64,000 nucleotides of DNA from Prorocentrum cordatum (GCA_963575745.1 CAUYUJ010017630.1:101709-165708), one strand, 5' to 3'. Counted from the first letter of the stretch, positions 21,264 through 32,994 are shown. Numbers and translations are program-made. The notes: generated from the sequence alone by a model not told the origin.

Positions 21264-22394
21264 GTGGGTCACTTTACAACCAGAAGCGCACTTTACAACC
21301 AGATGGGTCACTTTACAACCAGCTTATAAAATCCAAGAAGGGCACTTTACAACCAGGAAGGGCACTTTACAACCAGGCAAGTAAAAACACATATTGAATG
21401 CACGCGTGCCTTTCCCTGAAATCTCCGTGGGCAAGCGCAAGGGTGGCTTTGGGCTCTTTGAGGCATGTTGGTTGTAAAGTTGCCCATCGCGCACGAAGAA
21501 GCACTGCGCACGAGTTGGCGATGCGGCGACCTGGTGCGCTATGGCATGTTGCGTGCTGGTGGGCGGATTCGAGTTTTGACCTGCTCTCTAAGCTCTGTCG
21601 GTCAGTTCTGCCATTGCTTGCTCTGCCTTTTTTTCTGACGGGCGAAGGCTAGTCGCGCAGGACATACGAATAAACCATGATCCCGTCCAAGACTGGAGCT
21701 GCATGGCAGTGGAAAGCTGTAGTGGGAGATGTGGTGGAAGCGGGGGCTACAATGGGAACTGCATGGTGTTGGGAAGCTGCGGTGGCAACTGTGGTGGTCG
21801 CCAGGCAACGGTGGGAACTGTGGTGGTAGCTGGGCTGCAATGGGATTTGCGGTAGTAGCGGGGGGTCAGTCGGAATTGTGGAGGTAGCGGGGCTGCAGCG
21901 GTAAGTGTGGTGGTAGCAGGCACAGAGGTGGCGGTGATGCGCTGTCACGGTGGCTCAAGCTGCTGCGCTGGCACGGTGGCTGAGGCTGCTGCCCGAGCAC
22001 GATACCTGCGTTGCTGCGCTGGCACCGTGGCTGACGCTGGAAGAAACGATCTTCGAAATAGTTGCATTTATTCGGGACGTTGAACCTCGATCTTCCAAGA
22101 CGAGGAGCAGCGGGGGGCCAACTGGAGCGGGCGCACTTAGCCCCTTGCAGAACACCGTGGGGCTTCAGGGGCCAACGTGGCCCAAGAGACCCGCGGTGCC
22201 AATGGCCTAGTTCCCTGGAGCGCTGGGCCCTTGTGGAGGCCACTGGGCTCGCTTCCTGTGAGTGATCCCTAAAATGGGCAGCGCGTCGCCCTGAGCCTTC
22301 CTACGTATGCTGTCGCCTTATTCCCGTGCGAGCACGGGGCCCTTGTTGAGGCCGCTTGGCCCCTGCTAGCAAGCCCTGTCTTAGTCTGCTGGGC

Positions 22395-22650
22395 TCAGAG
22401 CGCCAGAGCGTCCAGGCGCTCGGGCTCAGAGGCATCGCTGGGGCCTGCTCAGAGCGTCCAGGCGCTCGGGCTCAGAGGCATCGCTGGGGCCTGCGCAGAG
22501 CGTCCAGGTCCTCGGGCTCAGAGGCATCGCTGGGGCCTGCGCAGAGCGTCCAGGTCCTCGGGCTCAGAGGCATCGCTGGGGCCTGCGCGGGGCGTTCAGG
22601 CGCTCGGGTTCAGAGGCATCGCTGGGGCCTGCGCAGAGAGTTCAGGCGCT
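22395..22650. repeat. 46-bp minisatellite
   Basis: CAGAGCGTCCAGGCGCTCGG GCTCAGAGGCATCGCTGGGG CCTGCG repeats with an exact 46-bp period (GGCATCGC at 22431, 22477, 22523, 22569, 22615), about five units. Confidence 0.92.
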
Positions 22651-22654
22651 CGGG

Positions 22655-22830
22655 CTCCAGAGCGCCCACGTGCTCTGGATCATTTTTCAGAGCGTCCGCG
22701 CGCCCTGGAGCACTTTTGAGAGCGCCCACTTGCTCTGGAGCATTTTTCAAAGCGCCCAATTGCTCTGGGGCATTTTTCAGAGCGCCCACTTGCTCTGGAG
22801 CACTTTGCGGAACGCCCAGACACGCACGGC
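22655..22830. repeat. About 30-bp minisatellite
   Basis: AGAGCGCCCACTTGCTCTGG AGCATTTTTC repeated five to six times, directly after the 46-bp array and sharing GAGCGYCC with it. Confidence 0.85.
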
Positions 22831-24394
22831 CACTCTGAGCTGGTTGTAAAGTGGTCCGTTCTGGTTGTAAAGTGGCCCGTTCTGGTTGTAAAGTGGTCCG
22901 TTCTGGTTGTAAAGTGGGCCGTTCTGGTTGCAAAGTGGACGTCCTTGATGAGAAACCATACTTTCCAATCCTATGTTGGTTGTAAAGTAACCCATCTGGT
23001 TGTAAAGTGGTTGTTCTGGTTGTAAAGAGACCGAATCTCCCCTTCGGGGGGCCCCCGTCGCCTCGGCGGGATTCGCCCGGAGGTGCTGGTCAGAGCGCGG
23101 CCGGGGCCATGGGGCTCTCTCTGCCTCGGAGTGCTGGTCAGAGCGTGGCCGGGGCCGTGGGGTCTCCCAGAGATTTCACTGCCCCCGTACGGCTCTCTGC
23201 GTGCGTTCCCTGCCCCCCCCCAGCACCTTTTCGTCCGCGCGCGCGCCTCGGGCCACGATGCGCCAGCCCCCCTCCTCTTCCACCCCCCCCCTTCTCTCGG
23301 CGCGCCAGCGAAGGACGGAGTCGCCGCGGGCCTTCTCCTTCGCCACTCTCCGTGCGGCGTGGTCGTTTTCCGCCCTCGAGCTGTGGCGCCATGCCGCCGA
23401 GGGCACGACCGCCGTTTTTCCATTGCGCTGGAGCATTTCGCCGGACAGATCACTGGGTTAGGGTGCCAGCGATGCCACATGCGCTGCCCGCAAAGCCTTC
23501 TCACCATCAACGCGATCATCCTCTTTCGTTTTACCAGGTCGTTTAAGTTTTCTGGGGCCAGGGATTGCAAGCTTGGGCCGGTGAGAGCGACCAAACGTGT
23601 TTACCATGATCAGCCCCGTTCTTCCATGCCTGACTTAGCTCGGACATGCTCTGAGCTACACGAGGCCTGAGCGGTTCTGAGAGCGATGGCTGCATCGTTG
23701 GCTCCAGCACCAGCTGGCATCTGGGCAGACAGTGGCATCCGCTGCCCTGGAAGGGCGATGGCGCAGATGACCCAGCCAGGATGGCGTGCACCACCTGCGC
23801 GGCACCAGTGGCCCGAATCTCACGGGGCTCACAGAGCCGGCGCTGCGAGGAGGCGCCCGACGGCCGCCCCTTGCCTGGGAGCTCCCGGCCGCTGGCCCGT
23901 GACCTCGGCTGCTCCACGGCCTCCGCGGAGGTGCCTCCCGTGCTTCGCGCGTCGCGGCCTGGGTTTGGAACCGACTGCCCAGAGAACCGAGGCTCCGAAC
24001 AAGCTTAGAGGCTCCAAGCTTGTTCGGAATCGTTTTTTTTTTTTTGTTTTGAAAGGCGGTCAGTTGGGGTCACCTCTGGCCTTTCAGGAAGCGACTCCTC
24101 GCAGGTGATGTGTCTCCCCCAGCCCGCGACTCTTCGGCGAAGCATGAAGCCGCTCAGAAATGGAGGGGAACCCCGGGATGCACCCGAAAGGGGGCTATTC
24201 GGACGCACCCGTATCGAGGATGGAGGCCCCCCCATCGTATGTCCCAGGGTTCGGCCTCAAATTTCTGGTTCCTTCGAGAGCCCCACGAAGCCTGGGACAG
24301 GGGTCGACATATCCCCTGTTAGCCCGGGACGAAGACCGACCCAACCCTACAGACAACGCGCGTAGTAAGGACGCGCGCCTTTCCTAGGCTACCC

Positions 24395-24620
24395 TGGAGG
24401 GTTTCTCCGAAGGGCTTAGGCGACCCGTCCTCCTCCTCCTCCTCCTCCTCCTCCTCCTCCTCCTCCTCCTCCTCCTCCTCTTCCGTCTCTCCTCCTCCTC
24501 CTCCTCCTCCTCCTCCTCAATCCCCCCTCCTCCTCCTCCTCCTCCTCCTCCTCCTCCTCCTCCTCCTCCTCCTCCTCCCCTCCTCCTCGGGTCGCCTGCG
24601 GCCCCGGGGAAAACCGTGCA
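24395..24620 (+). mobile_element. TIR element family B with internal (CCT)n, copy 1
   Basis: About 32-bp inverted ends: TGGAGGGTTTCTCCG...TAGGCGACCC on the left and, inverted, TGCACGGTTTTCCCC...CAGGCGACCC on the right. The body is almost wholly (CCT)n. Flanks GGCTACCC / GGCTGCCC (7 of 8) are a probable 8-bp target duplication. Confidence 0.82.
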
Positions 24621-24750
24621 GGCTGCCCTTGCGTCCTTGCTCCTGCGGCCCGTCCTCTGCCGTTCCCGCTTCGGTGCTAGTGGCCCGCCGCCCCCAGAAT
24701 CCGAGCTTCGGTCTCCAAGGGTCTTGCGTCCCTACGGCCCGTCCTTCACA

Positions 24751-24926
24751 CAGTGGAGGCCCATGGCAAGACACATCCTGCTCGCCTCCAGGGTGCCATG
24801 GCTTCCTTGGGTTTCGATGGTTTTGCCATGGAATGAATGACGTTCCCACACCAAAAATCTATGGACGTCCTGGGGTCTCAGGATTGGGTTTCTTGTGGAA
24901 GGTTTCTTGTGGTCGGGCCCCACTTT
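24751..24926 (+). repeat. Dispersed repeat family H, copy 1
   Basis: CGCCTCCAGGGTGCCATGGC, GGACGTCCTGGGGTCTCAGG, TTGGGTTTCTTGTGGAAGG; matched at 42635-42810 in the same orientation. Confidence 0.75.
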
Positions 24927-25198
24927 ATACGTTTTCCCCCATCACCAGTCCTTGCACTGAAGGAGTCCTAGCGGAAATTGAGAGATTTGGCGAAAGGTCC
25001 CGCCGATTTTGGTGGCCGGCTGGGTTCCCGGCTCAGGGGCCCCCGGTTCGTGGTCATTGGTTCGGGGCCGATTTCGGTGGGTTCCAGGTTCCGGGGTTCT
25101 CGGGTTCCAGGTCTATCATCTTATCGATCTCTTTATCGATCCCATTTCAAACCATCCGCTGATTTGGGTTTTTCTCTGGTGGAGTCACTGTATAAGGG

Positions 25199-25370
25199 TT
25201 AAGTCGGGCCTGTCCTTCTACAGGAGGAATATTCCACAATGGTCAGGTCAAAAGATAGTCGGGGGACGATGCTTTGGGCATTTTGAGCATTTTGGGAGTC
25301 TTGATTTTTTGTATGACTATTTTTTGTTCTCCACCCAAAATCCGCCTGTGGGGGGACATGCCCGACCTAA
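25199..25370 (+). mobile_element. TIR element family A, copy 6
   Basis: Ends TTAAGTCGGGCCTGTCC and GGACATGCCCGACCTAA. Flanks GTATAAGGG and GTATAGGG are identical but for one inserted A. Confidence 0.9.
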
Positions 25371-25503
25371 GTATAGGGAAGTGGCCCAGACCGCTGGGGG
25401 TCGACGCGTCGAAAGCCTTGGAGCGCCTGGGTGGGCGGGGGGGGGGCCTGAGGTGGCTCAGCGCCGGTTCTTTGGCCAGCTGACTGCGGGGGAGGAAGGG
25501 GCC

Positions 25504-25583
25504 CTCTCTCTCTCTCTCTCTCTCTCTCGGAGGAGGAGGAGGAGGAGGAGGAGGAGGAGGAGGAGGAGGAGGAGGAGGAGGCC
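25504..25583. repeat. (CT)n then (GGA)n microsatellites
   Basis: About 24 bases of CT followed by about 55 bases of GGA. Confidence 0.95.
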
Positions 25584-26012
25584 TCCTGAAGCCCTCCTGG
25601 GGCCTCCTGGGGGGCTTCCCTGGAGCCAGTCCTGGGGCCCGCCTCCCTCGGGGCCCGCCCCCCCCCCATCCCCGCTGCTGGACGCGGCTCGAGAGAGTGA
25701 TCAGTTGCGGCCCCGGGAGGGGCCCGGGGGCGGATTGTTTGAGCGGAGCTGCCTTCATTCGGAGGCCTCCAAACGGTGTGGTGACCACACCGTGTGGTGA
25801 GTCGGCGGGGGTCCGGGGTCACCGCACGGTTTTGGGACTCGAGTCCCTCTCCGAGGACGCCTCGGGCGACTGGGGCATCCGAGGTCCCACAACCGTGAGT
25901 GGACGGACCGTGCGGTGAGGTCTTGGGGGATTTGGAGGTCACCGCACGGTCTGTCACCGCACCGTTTCGGGACTCCAAAGGAGCTGCCTTCATCCCCCCA
26001 TCTTGACTTATT

Positions 26013-26175
26013 TCAGGAGGGAAAGAAACACACAGACACAATTAATCGTCGACTCCCAGGAAAATATGCAAAAATATGGGAAGTGGTGGGGAAGACAAAA
26101 ACCAAGAAAATATGGGAAAATATGGGGGATATTTTTATTTGTGTGTGTATTTATTTGTGTGTCCCAGGGCCCCTT
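26013..26175 (+). repeat. AT-rich dispersed repeat family D, copy 1
   Basis: About 163 bp, opening CAGGAGGGAAAGAAACACAC and closing TTTGTGTGTCCCAGGGCCCC, with GGAAAATATGGG runs inside. Markedly AT-rich against its surroundings. Partial inversion between ACACACAG and the closing TTTGTGTGT suggests a small transposon. Confidence 0.75.
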
Positions 26176-26418
26176 CATTATTGTTGTCTCGGGGCCTATC
26201 CAGCGCAGGCGCCCTGGCCGCGCCCCCGTCTGGAGCAGGGCCCGTGGCCCTTGTCTCTGCGGGCGCGCGGCACCTGGGCCTCGAGGGCGCGGGGATAGCC
26301 GCGCACCGCGCAGGGCGAGAGGTGCGCGAGGCGGGGCGACCCAGGATCTCCCAGCGGAATTCCCGATCGATCCTCTCCCGGCTTTCGCTTCCTCTCGCCT
26401 GCGTCTCTCCGCGCCTCC

Positions 26419-26769
26419 CGGATGGGGTCCGAGCAGATGGGGCCGGAGGATCGCGCCGCACCGGCGATGCATCGGCGATGCGGTTCGATGTGCAGCCCGA
26501 GATCCCCTGCTCAGGAGAGGGAAAAACACGCAGACACAATTGATCCTCGATTCCCCAGAAAATGTGAGAAAATATGGGAAGTGGGGGGGAAGACAGAAAC
26601 CCAGGAAATATAGGAAAATATAGGGAATATGTTTATGTGTGTGTATCTATTTGTGTGTCCTGGGGCCCCTTCACTTGCGCCGACATCGCCGGTGCATCCC
26701 CGATGCATGGCCGGTGCATCGCCGATGCGGCGCGATCCTCCGACACTATCTGCTCGGACCCCACCTAGG
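26419..26769. mobile_element. Inverted-repeat element family E, copy 1
   Basis: Left arm GATGGGGTCCGAGCAGATGG continuing GGAGGATCGCGCCGCA; the right arm is its reverse complement ending in CGGACCCCACCTAGG. CGATGCATCG-type short repeats line both arms. A family D copy is inserted in the middle. Confidence 0.72.
26511..26672 (+). repeat. Family D, copy 2, nested in a family E element
   Basis: Same unit as copy 1 (GACACAATTGATCC, AATATAGGGAATATG, TTTGTGTGTCCTGGGGCCCC). It splits the family E element at 26419-26769. Confidence 0.75.
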
Positions 26770-27012
26770 AGGCCTCTGGTGGGGGCGCCAGTCGTGATAG
26801 CGCGCCATCTTGCAGCTCTTTCGCGACGTCGGATCCCAGGGCCTCCCGAGGGCCTCCGAGGGGGTGCCGAAGGCTTCTGGGGCCCCGCGGCGGCCTCCAA
26901 GGGCTTCTGGCGGGGCCCTTGCGAGGCGCACGCTCAGGGCGGAGTGAGCCCGGCAGCACAGAGCGCACGCGCGGTCCGAGATGCCCTCGCACGGGCCCAG
27001 CTCCCGGCCTCG

Positions 27013-27244
27013 TCGATGGGGTCCGAGTAGATAGCTGGGGCCGAAGGATCGCGCCGCATCGCCGATGCTTCGCCGATGCGGATCGATGCGGGGCCTGATT
27101 GATCGCTTCACGTCGACGTCGCCGGTGCACCGCCGACGTCGACGATGCAACGCAGGTGCATCCCCGATGCATCGCCGATGCATCTCCGATGCATCGGCGA
27201 TGCGGCGCGATCCTCCGACCCCATCTACTCGGACCCCACCTAGG
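27013..27244. mobile_element. Inverted-repeat element family E, copy 2
   Basis: The same arms (GATGGGGTCCGAGTAG ... CTACTCGGACCCCACCTAGG) with only CGATGCATCG-type repeats and a GACGTCGCCGGTG core between. This is the uninterrupted reference for the copy 3 end. Confidence 0.75.
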
Positions 27245-27248
27245 ACTT

Positions 27249-27373
27249 GGCATCGCGCGGACGCGTGCATTCTCCTTTCGGCGAGGACCATCGAGGAGCA
27301 TCCCTGATCATTTGGCGAAAAAACCACGCACGAAACCGAAAACAAACATAGGAAATGGACGTCCGAGCGATGG
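27249..27373 (+). repeat. Dispersed repeat family F, copy 2
   Basis: Opens GGCATCGCGCGGACGCGTGC, contains GAGGAGCATCCCTGATCA, closes TGGACGTCCGAGCGATGG. Directly follows family E copy 2. Confidence 0.75.
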
Positions 27374-28061
27374 CCGGAGGAGGCCTCGAAGGTCACCTGC
27401 GGGGGCGTGAGGATGATCGCCCGTCGAACGCCGCGGTCGGGGCAAATAGCGGCTCTGCCCTTCTACCGAGGTGGCGGCGCGGGGGCGCCGTGGCGCGGGG
27501 CGGTCTGACCCAGGGCACCTGATGTCCTGATGTTGGTGCCGCGCGGGGGCCCCGGAAGTCCTGACCCTCTTCAGGAGCGAAAGAAGGACGTACACGTACA
27601 TGAATCCACGCTGGTTTCGAGAGCTTGCATGGCGCGAATGTTCGTGTCACGCGGCCAGTCTCGCGGGTCACGGGGCCGTGTTCGTGTACCTAGCTGGGCG
27701 CGTACGTCCTTAGGTGGGCCCCCTACCTCTCTCCCCGTGGCTGCTCTTTACCCCCGCGCCGCTGGTGGACGGCCGCGGGGCCCGAGGGCGGCCGCCCCGA
27801 GGCCGAAGGTATTGCCGGTGCATCTCCGTCGTGGCTCCTGCGCCAGGCGTTGGCTGCCCCGGCAGCCCTCCGAGCTCTGCAGGCCCATAGGCCACGGTGC
27901 GCACCCCGAGCGCCGCGCAGAGAACAGCCCGGCGCCGGGCTGCCCCCCCGGGGCCACGTGGCCGAGGCCGGCCTTCGAAGAGCACCCCCGACGTGGAGGC
28001 AGCGATGGGGGCCCTGTGTTCCCATGGTCACCCGACGGGCTCGACCCGGCCCCCCACACCT

Positions 28062-28373
28062 TGGGGGGGTTCTCCGGAGGGCTTAGGCGACCCGTCTCCT
28101 CCCTCTCCTCCTCCTCTTCCTCCTCCTCCCTTCTCCTCCCTTCTCCATCCTCCTCCTCCTCCTCCTCCTTCTCCTCGTCCTCCTCCTCCTCCTCCTCCTC
28201 CTCCTCCTCCTCGTCCCCTCCCCTTCCTCCTCCTCCCTCCTCCCTTCTCCATCCTCCCCCTTCCTCCTCCTCCTCCTCCTCCTCCTCCTCCTCCTCCTCC
28301 TCCTCCTCCTCCTCCTCCTCCTCCTCCATCTCCTCCTCCTCGGGTCGCCTACTGCCCCGGGGGAAACCGTCCA
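28062..28373 (+). mobile_element. TIR element family B with internal (CCT)n, copy 2
   Basis: Same inverted ends (TTAGGCGACCC ... GGGTCGCCTACTGCCC) around an interrupted (CCT)n array of about 250 bp. The flanking duplication is weak (CCACACCT / CCTCCCGC). Confidence 0.75.
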
Positions 28374-28414
28374 CCTCCCGCCTCGAAGGAGACATCTTTG
28401 CATGTATGCACGGG

Positions 28415-28530
28415 CTTTTGGATGTCCGCGCGGATTTCTTGGATCGGCGCCGGACCCCCCTGGCGGCGCTTCCGGCGCCGCCCCTGGCGCACTCCGCGCG
28501 TCAGGGAGGGTGTCCAGCGCCGGGCTAATT
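28415..28530. mobile_element. Family C fragment, copy 3
   Basis: Shares GTCCGCGCGGATTTCTTGGA and the GGCGGCGCTTCCGGCGCCGC core with the other copies but lacks the right inverted arm, so it is truncated. Confidence 0.6.
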
Positions 28531-29756
28531 AGTTGCATCTCCTTGGAGATCGATTTTAGCATCGGCGCTGGTATATCCGCGTCCGAGAGCCGTTGTCCTG
28601 CGGCTATGGTCCGTCCTAATCTTGCATGATCCAGCTCACTCCTCGGCTTCATCCGGTTGAGTAGTTTTTTTCAATCGGGCTTTCTCGTCCCCACCACCTC
28701 CCTGGAGCTGCTTCCAGATGTAGGATGGCGAAGGAGAAACGCTCGGGGGGCGTTACGCAGCAGCGCCCTGGGCGGTGCTCAGCGCGTCCGGTTCTAAGCC
28801 TGAACCCCAGGGTCGCCGTCGTCAACCAGGTGGTGCGGTCGTCCCCCTCCACAGTGCCTGCCCTGCGGCAGAGCACTCTGCTCTGCTCTTGGGTCGCACC
28901 CCCCCCGACCCCCGTGCTCTTGTCCCTCTCTCTCTCGGCGTCTCGCGCCCATCGAGCCAGCGAAGGCCTCCTGGGGTCGGACACGAGGAGCGGTGACACC
29001 GCCACCACCAGAGGGGGCCACCTCCGGCGAGGGTGCCCACCATGCCTCCGCGGGCGGGGGACAGGGGACGCCTCGAGTGAGCGGGGGGGGGGCCAGCACC
29101 ACACCTCGAGGAGCACTTTCCCCGGCGCCTCGCGCTGGGGTTGGTGGTGCCCATTCTCCGCGCTGCCTCCCAAGGACGACTTTTGCTCTAGACTGAACTC
29201 TGGCACACAGTTCGCAGCGTGCTGCTAGCAGGGCCCTCCGTTGGGCCTCTGAGGCACATGGCTGCGGAGGTGGGGAAGCGCTGCTGCGGGGCCTCCTAAG
29301 GCTGGCAGCCCGAGAGGCTGGCAAGGGGCAGCGGCAACTGGCCGCCGCTGTAGGTCGGCCACGCGCAGAGGGGGGGTAGGAGGAGGGGGGACGGCTTTTT
29401 GGAAGTCCCCTTGCCTCTTAGACGGCGCGGGCCTTGTCTGTAGACGTGGGGCCGGCGCCTTCTAAGGAGCAGCCTCCCCATTTTGGGGCGTCGCCACGCC
29501 ACGCTGTGTCATGTTACTCGTTGATCGTCAACACCATGCTATGCCATGTAATGCTATGCCATGCTGCGACGTCCGATTGCGCGATTAGAGAAGAGATCTA
29601 CGCCATGGTGAGGGATGGGAGGCAGGGGTAGAACGTCAGATATGACGCGAGCGCACCTAGCTTGTCCCTCCCCCTCCCCCTGGTGCGCGCCGCCAAGGGA
29701 GGGCCTCCCGAGGCCGACATCCCGAGGGGGGGGGGGGAGGTTCTGCTCCTGCTCGG

Positions 29757-29840
29757 CGGGGCGCGCGCGCGCACGCGGGCGGCCGCGCCGCACCGCACCG
29801 CGCCGCGATTCGCGCCGCGCCGCGCCGCGCCGTGGCGGCG
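29757..29840. repeat. GC-dinucleotide and GCC-rich low-complexity stretch
   Basis: GCGCGCGCGCACGCGGGCGG followed by repeated CGCACCGC / CGCGCCG units. Confidence 0.8.
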
Positions 29841-29961
29841 GAGGCGGGCGCGCCGTACCTGCACGTGGTGGTCGTGCGGCAGGGCCTGGCGCCCGAGGCG
29901 GCCACGAGGCGGGGGGAGCGGAGCGGCAGGGCTCTGCTGGGCCTGTTTTCCACCACCGCCG

Positions 29962-30064
29962 CCATGGAGGAGGAGGAGGAGGAGGAGGAGGAGGAGGAGG
30001 AGGAGGAGGAGGAGGAGGAGGAGGAGGACGAGGAGGAGGAGGAGGAGGAGGAGGAGGAGGAGGA
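29962..30064. repeat. (GGA)n microsatellite
   Basis: Pure GGA except for one GAC; abuts family C copy 4. Confidence 0.95.
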
Positions 30065-30140
30065 CCCCCTCCCCCTCCTACTCATGGTGGTGGCGGTGGA
30101 AATCATGCCCACCTGTCGCTCGGGGGGAGCCGAGCGACAG

Positions 30141-30334
30141 TCGAGGAAAAACAACATAAAAGTAAACTTTTGGCGCTCCGCGCGGATTTCTTGGTCCGCG
30201 CTACGGCCACCCTGGCGGCGCCTCCGGCGCCGCCCCTGGCGCGCTGCGCGCGCCAGGGAGGGGGGCCCAGCGCGGATCCGAGAAATCCGCACTGAGCGTC
30301 AACAGTTTATGCTTATGCCTTGTTTTCGTCGTCT
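30141..30334. mobile_element. Palindromic GC-rich element (family C), copy 4
   Basis: Full-length copy with inverted arms around TTTTGGCGCTCCGCGCGGAT and its complement, and the same GGCGCC core. It follows directly after a (GGA)n array. Confidence 0.7.
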
Positions 30335-30509
30335 TATGATTATGATTCATGCTTTATGCTTTTATGCTTATGTCTTCCAGACAGGGCTCGGGGCTCGAGG
30401 CTTCTGTCTGTTTCCGTCGGTCGTGCCCCCTCTGCTTTCCCCCTCCCTCCTGCATGGTGGCACAACTCGCTGCAGTGTTATCCCCGTTCAGGTAGCCCTC
30501 CGCCAGCGC

Positions 30510-30665
30510 AGTTAATCAAGGGAGGAAAACCCACCCGGACCAGACAATCGGCGTTTGCTCAACGGCATTGGGCGTTTACTAAACAGCCTTGCCCTGTTTG
30601 ATTCCTTCTTTGGGCGCGTTTACTACTAACGACTTCCCCTGTCGGGGTGGTTATTCTGGGGGTGG
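30510..30665 (+). repeat. Dispersed repeat family K, copy 2
   Basis: CAAGGGAGGAAAACCCACCC, TGCCCTGTTTGATTCCTTCT and CTGTCGGGGTGGTTATTCTG parallel 9615-9765 in the same orientation. Confidence 0.7.
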
Positions 30666-31126
30666 ATCTTTTGACGTCTACTTGCCCTGCTTAGCCGCCT
30701 GCGCAACAGTTTTGGTCGGTCCTCGGCGGCGCTGCAGCACCGTCGGGGTGCGTTCCAGCAGCTGCGCCTCTCGCCGGAAGGCGTCCAGGGGTGCCTGTGC
30801 CAGTGTGAAGTCCTCATATCACGTTTCTATCCATGTATTCTGCTATTGTCTCGGCTCAGGTACCAGACAGTCCTTTCAGGCAGGGCTCGCGCCGCTCGCC
30901 CGCGGCGCATGGGACAAGGGATATCTCCCCTCTCCCTAGTCGTCCTCTACCAGCGGACATTTCAGTAGGTTCGACTCTTCGGTCGTTTACCTACATCCGC
31001 AGACAGTGTCGCCCTGCGCGGCCGCCATGGGAGCGAGTGGCCTCTTCTCAGGGGCAACGCTGGCGCGGGAGGGGAGGCTCAGGGGTGATACGTCGACCCC
31101 CAATTTCACACTCATTGCCGCTAGGG

Positions 31127-31284
31127 TTAAGACGGGCGTGTCCTGGTGCAGAAGGAGTGCTCAAAAGTAGTAAAATAATGTTCGGGGGACGTTTCTGGAG
31201 TATTTTTGGGTATTTGTTGGCTACGTTTGGCTATAAAAAAATGGCCCCTCAAAATCCGCCTTTAGGGGGACGTGCCCGACTTAA
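31127..31284 (+). mobile_element. TIR element family A, copy 7
   Basis: Ends TTAAGACGGGCGTGTCC and GGACGTGCCCGACTTAA. Perfect 8-bp target duplication CGCTAGGG at 31119-31126 and 31285-31292. Confidence 0.93.
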
Positions 31285-32237
31285 CGCTAGGGGCCTGATA
31301 GCCCACCCCGTCCAGGGAAGTGCGGATTCGCCATCGGGTGCCTATCGCCGATCAGTCAGCAGCGTATCGCCGACTCCAGAGGTCCATGTTCCCTCTGTGA
31401 GCCCGTCCCCCCTAATTGTCTTCTTCTGCAGGACAGCGACACCACCACCAGGGGCGCCACCTCAGCGACGACGTTTATGATGCCAGAGGCTTCTCGAGCG
31501 GGGAATGGACAGCGGGGAATGGACAGCACTAGCAAAAGGATCCCCCTGGTTCCTTTCGCACTGGTGGTGGTGGTGGTGGTGATTTTCCTTGTGCGTAAGG
31601 GGGCGGGGCGGGGCAGGGAAATCGCCATGGTAGAAGAAAATGCTGATACAGCCATGCTTGAGTGTCTTCGTCGCTATGGCTGGATTCGTCGCGGCATCCT
31701 GGTACAGAACGCGCGCCTCCGGAGGTTCGAAGATGCTGGCGGTGCTGGCACATTTCTGTCCCCCAGACTGGCGAAGGCGGCTGCGGAGAGCGACCCCGAG
31801 ATCTTATGCGTCGTGCCTTTTTGGCACCAGGCGATTCTGGCGATCTTCCGACGGTCACCAAAGTGGCCACCTCCTCCTGGAGATCGAGTGCAGAAGTGGG
31901 GGTGTAGGACTGAGGGTCAAGCAGGGTTTGGGCGTTTTTGGTCGTCCTGGGTGGTTCCCAGCTCCTGAAGGACTATCCGAGGCCCCCTTGGTAATGACCC
32001 TTCCCTTCCTTGCCTGGTGGGGGGTAGAGATAGTACATTTTCACGTGGGGCTTGCCCTAGTCTATGCTTTCTCCACTTCGACCTTCTTCTGCTCCACTGC
32101 CTCCCTCCTCTCTTCCCCATCTCTCCTCCACCCTGCCTCTCCCCAGTCCCCACTCTCCTCTCCACCTCCGTCGGCCCTTCCCCCCCTTCATGCTCCAGCC
32201 CGTGGTTATGCTGCTGTGGCGTCGGATCCCTGTCCTC

Positions 32238-32430
32238 CCTCCTCCTCCTCCTCCTCCTCCTCCTCCTCCTCCTCCTCCTCCTCCTCCTCCTCCTCCTCCT
32301 CCTCCTCCTCCTCCTCCTCCCCCTCCAACTCCTCCTCCCCCTCCTCCTCCTTCTCCTCCTCCTTCTCTTCCTCCTCTTCTTCCTCCTCCTCCTCCTCATC
32401 CTCCTCCTCCTCCTCCTCCTGCTGCGCCTC
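32238..32430. repeat. (CCT)n microsatellite
   Basis: Long CTC array, pure for about 85 bp then interrupted; 135 bp before family A copy 8. Confidence 0.95.
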
Positions 32431-32563
32431 CTCCGCCCCTGCCTCCGCGGACTTTCACATGAGGCTCTCGTGCTTCTCCCTCCCTTTGCCTCTGCTACTG
32501 CTGCTCTCCGCCATCCTCTCACCGCCCTCTCGCCATCCGTCGGCATCCGAAGGCCCCATAGGA

Positions 32564-32724
32564 TGAAGTCGGGCCTGTCCCCTTGTACAGGAGGGATATC
32601 CAAAAATAGTCAAACAATAGTCTGGGAACGATTCTTTGGGTACTTTTTTGCATTTTGGGGGTATTTTTGAGTATTTTTAATTTTTCGCCCCGAGTCCCCC
32701 TGTAGGGGGACAGACCCGGCCCAA
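32564..32724 (+). mobile_element. TIR element family A, copy 8
   Basis: Left end TGAAGTCGGGCCTGTCC; right end diverged (GGACAGACCCGGCCCAA). Perfect target duplication CCATAGGA at 32556-32563 and 32725-32732. Confidence 0.92.
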
Positions 32725-32994
32725 CCATAGGATTGCCGCCGTTTTTTGTCCTCACGTGCCTCGGCCCTCCTCCTGCATCGCCGCCGTCGTTGCCGTTTAC
32801 CACGAGGGGTCATGGCCTCCACGGGAGGCATCTGTGCTCTGCCACCGTGACTCTCCAAGGGCCCAGCTGCCCTGATGTGCCCGTGCGGAAGCGCAGCAGG
32901 CGCCGTGCTCAGAGCGTCCGTGTGAACACGCTGCGAGCTGGCTCGACGCGTGCTGGCCCACGTTGTGGCGAATGCATCGCGCCAGACCTGCACA

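Larger units (their letters stand above)
21264..23060. mobile_element. Element bounded by inverted arrays of CACTTTACAACCAG
   Basis: Left boundary (21271-21383) has five units of CACTTTACAACCAG; right boundary (22844-23028) has at least seven units of the complement CTGGTTGTAAAGTG. Outside these lie GGGCCCCCCCTTCGGGGG and CCCCTTCGGGGGGCCCCC. The interior holds a 46-bp minisatellite, degenerate GGGAACTGTGGTGG repeats and no recognisable transposase. Reads as a non-autonomous DNA element with multimeric inverted ends. Confidence 0.65.

Noticed and set aside
28083-28652. Minus-strand frame beginning MKPRSELDHARL
   Set aside because: The first 40 residues look protein-like, but the remainder is family C and (CCT)n translated; too little to call.
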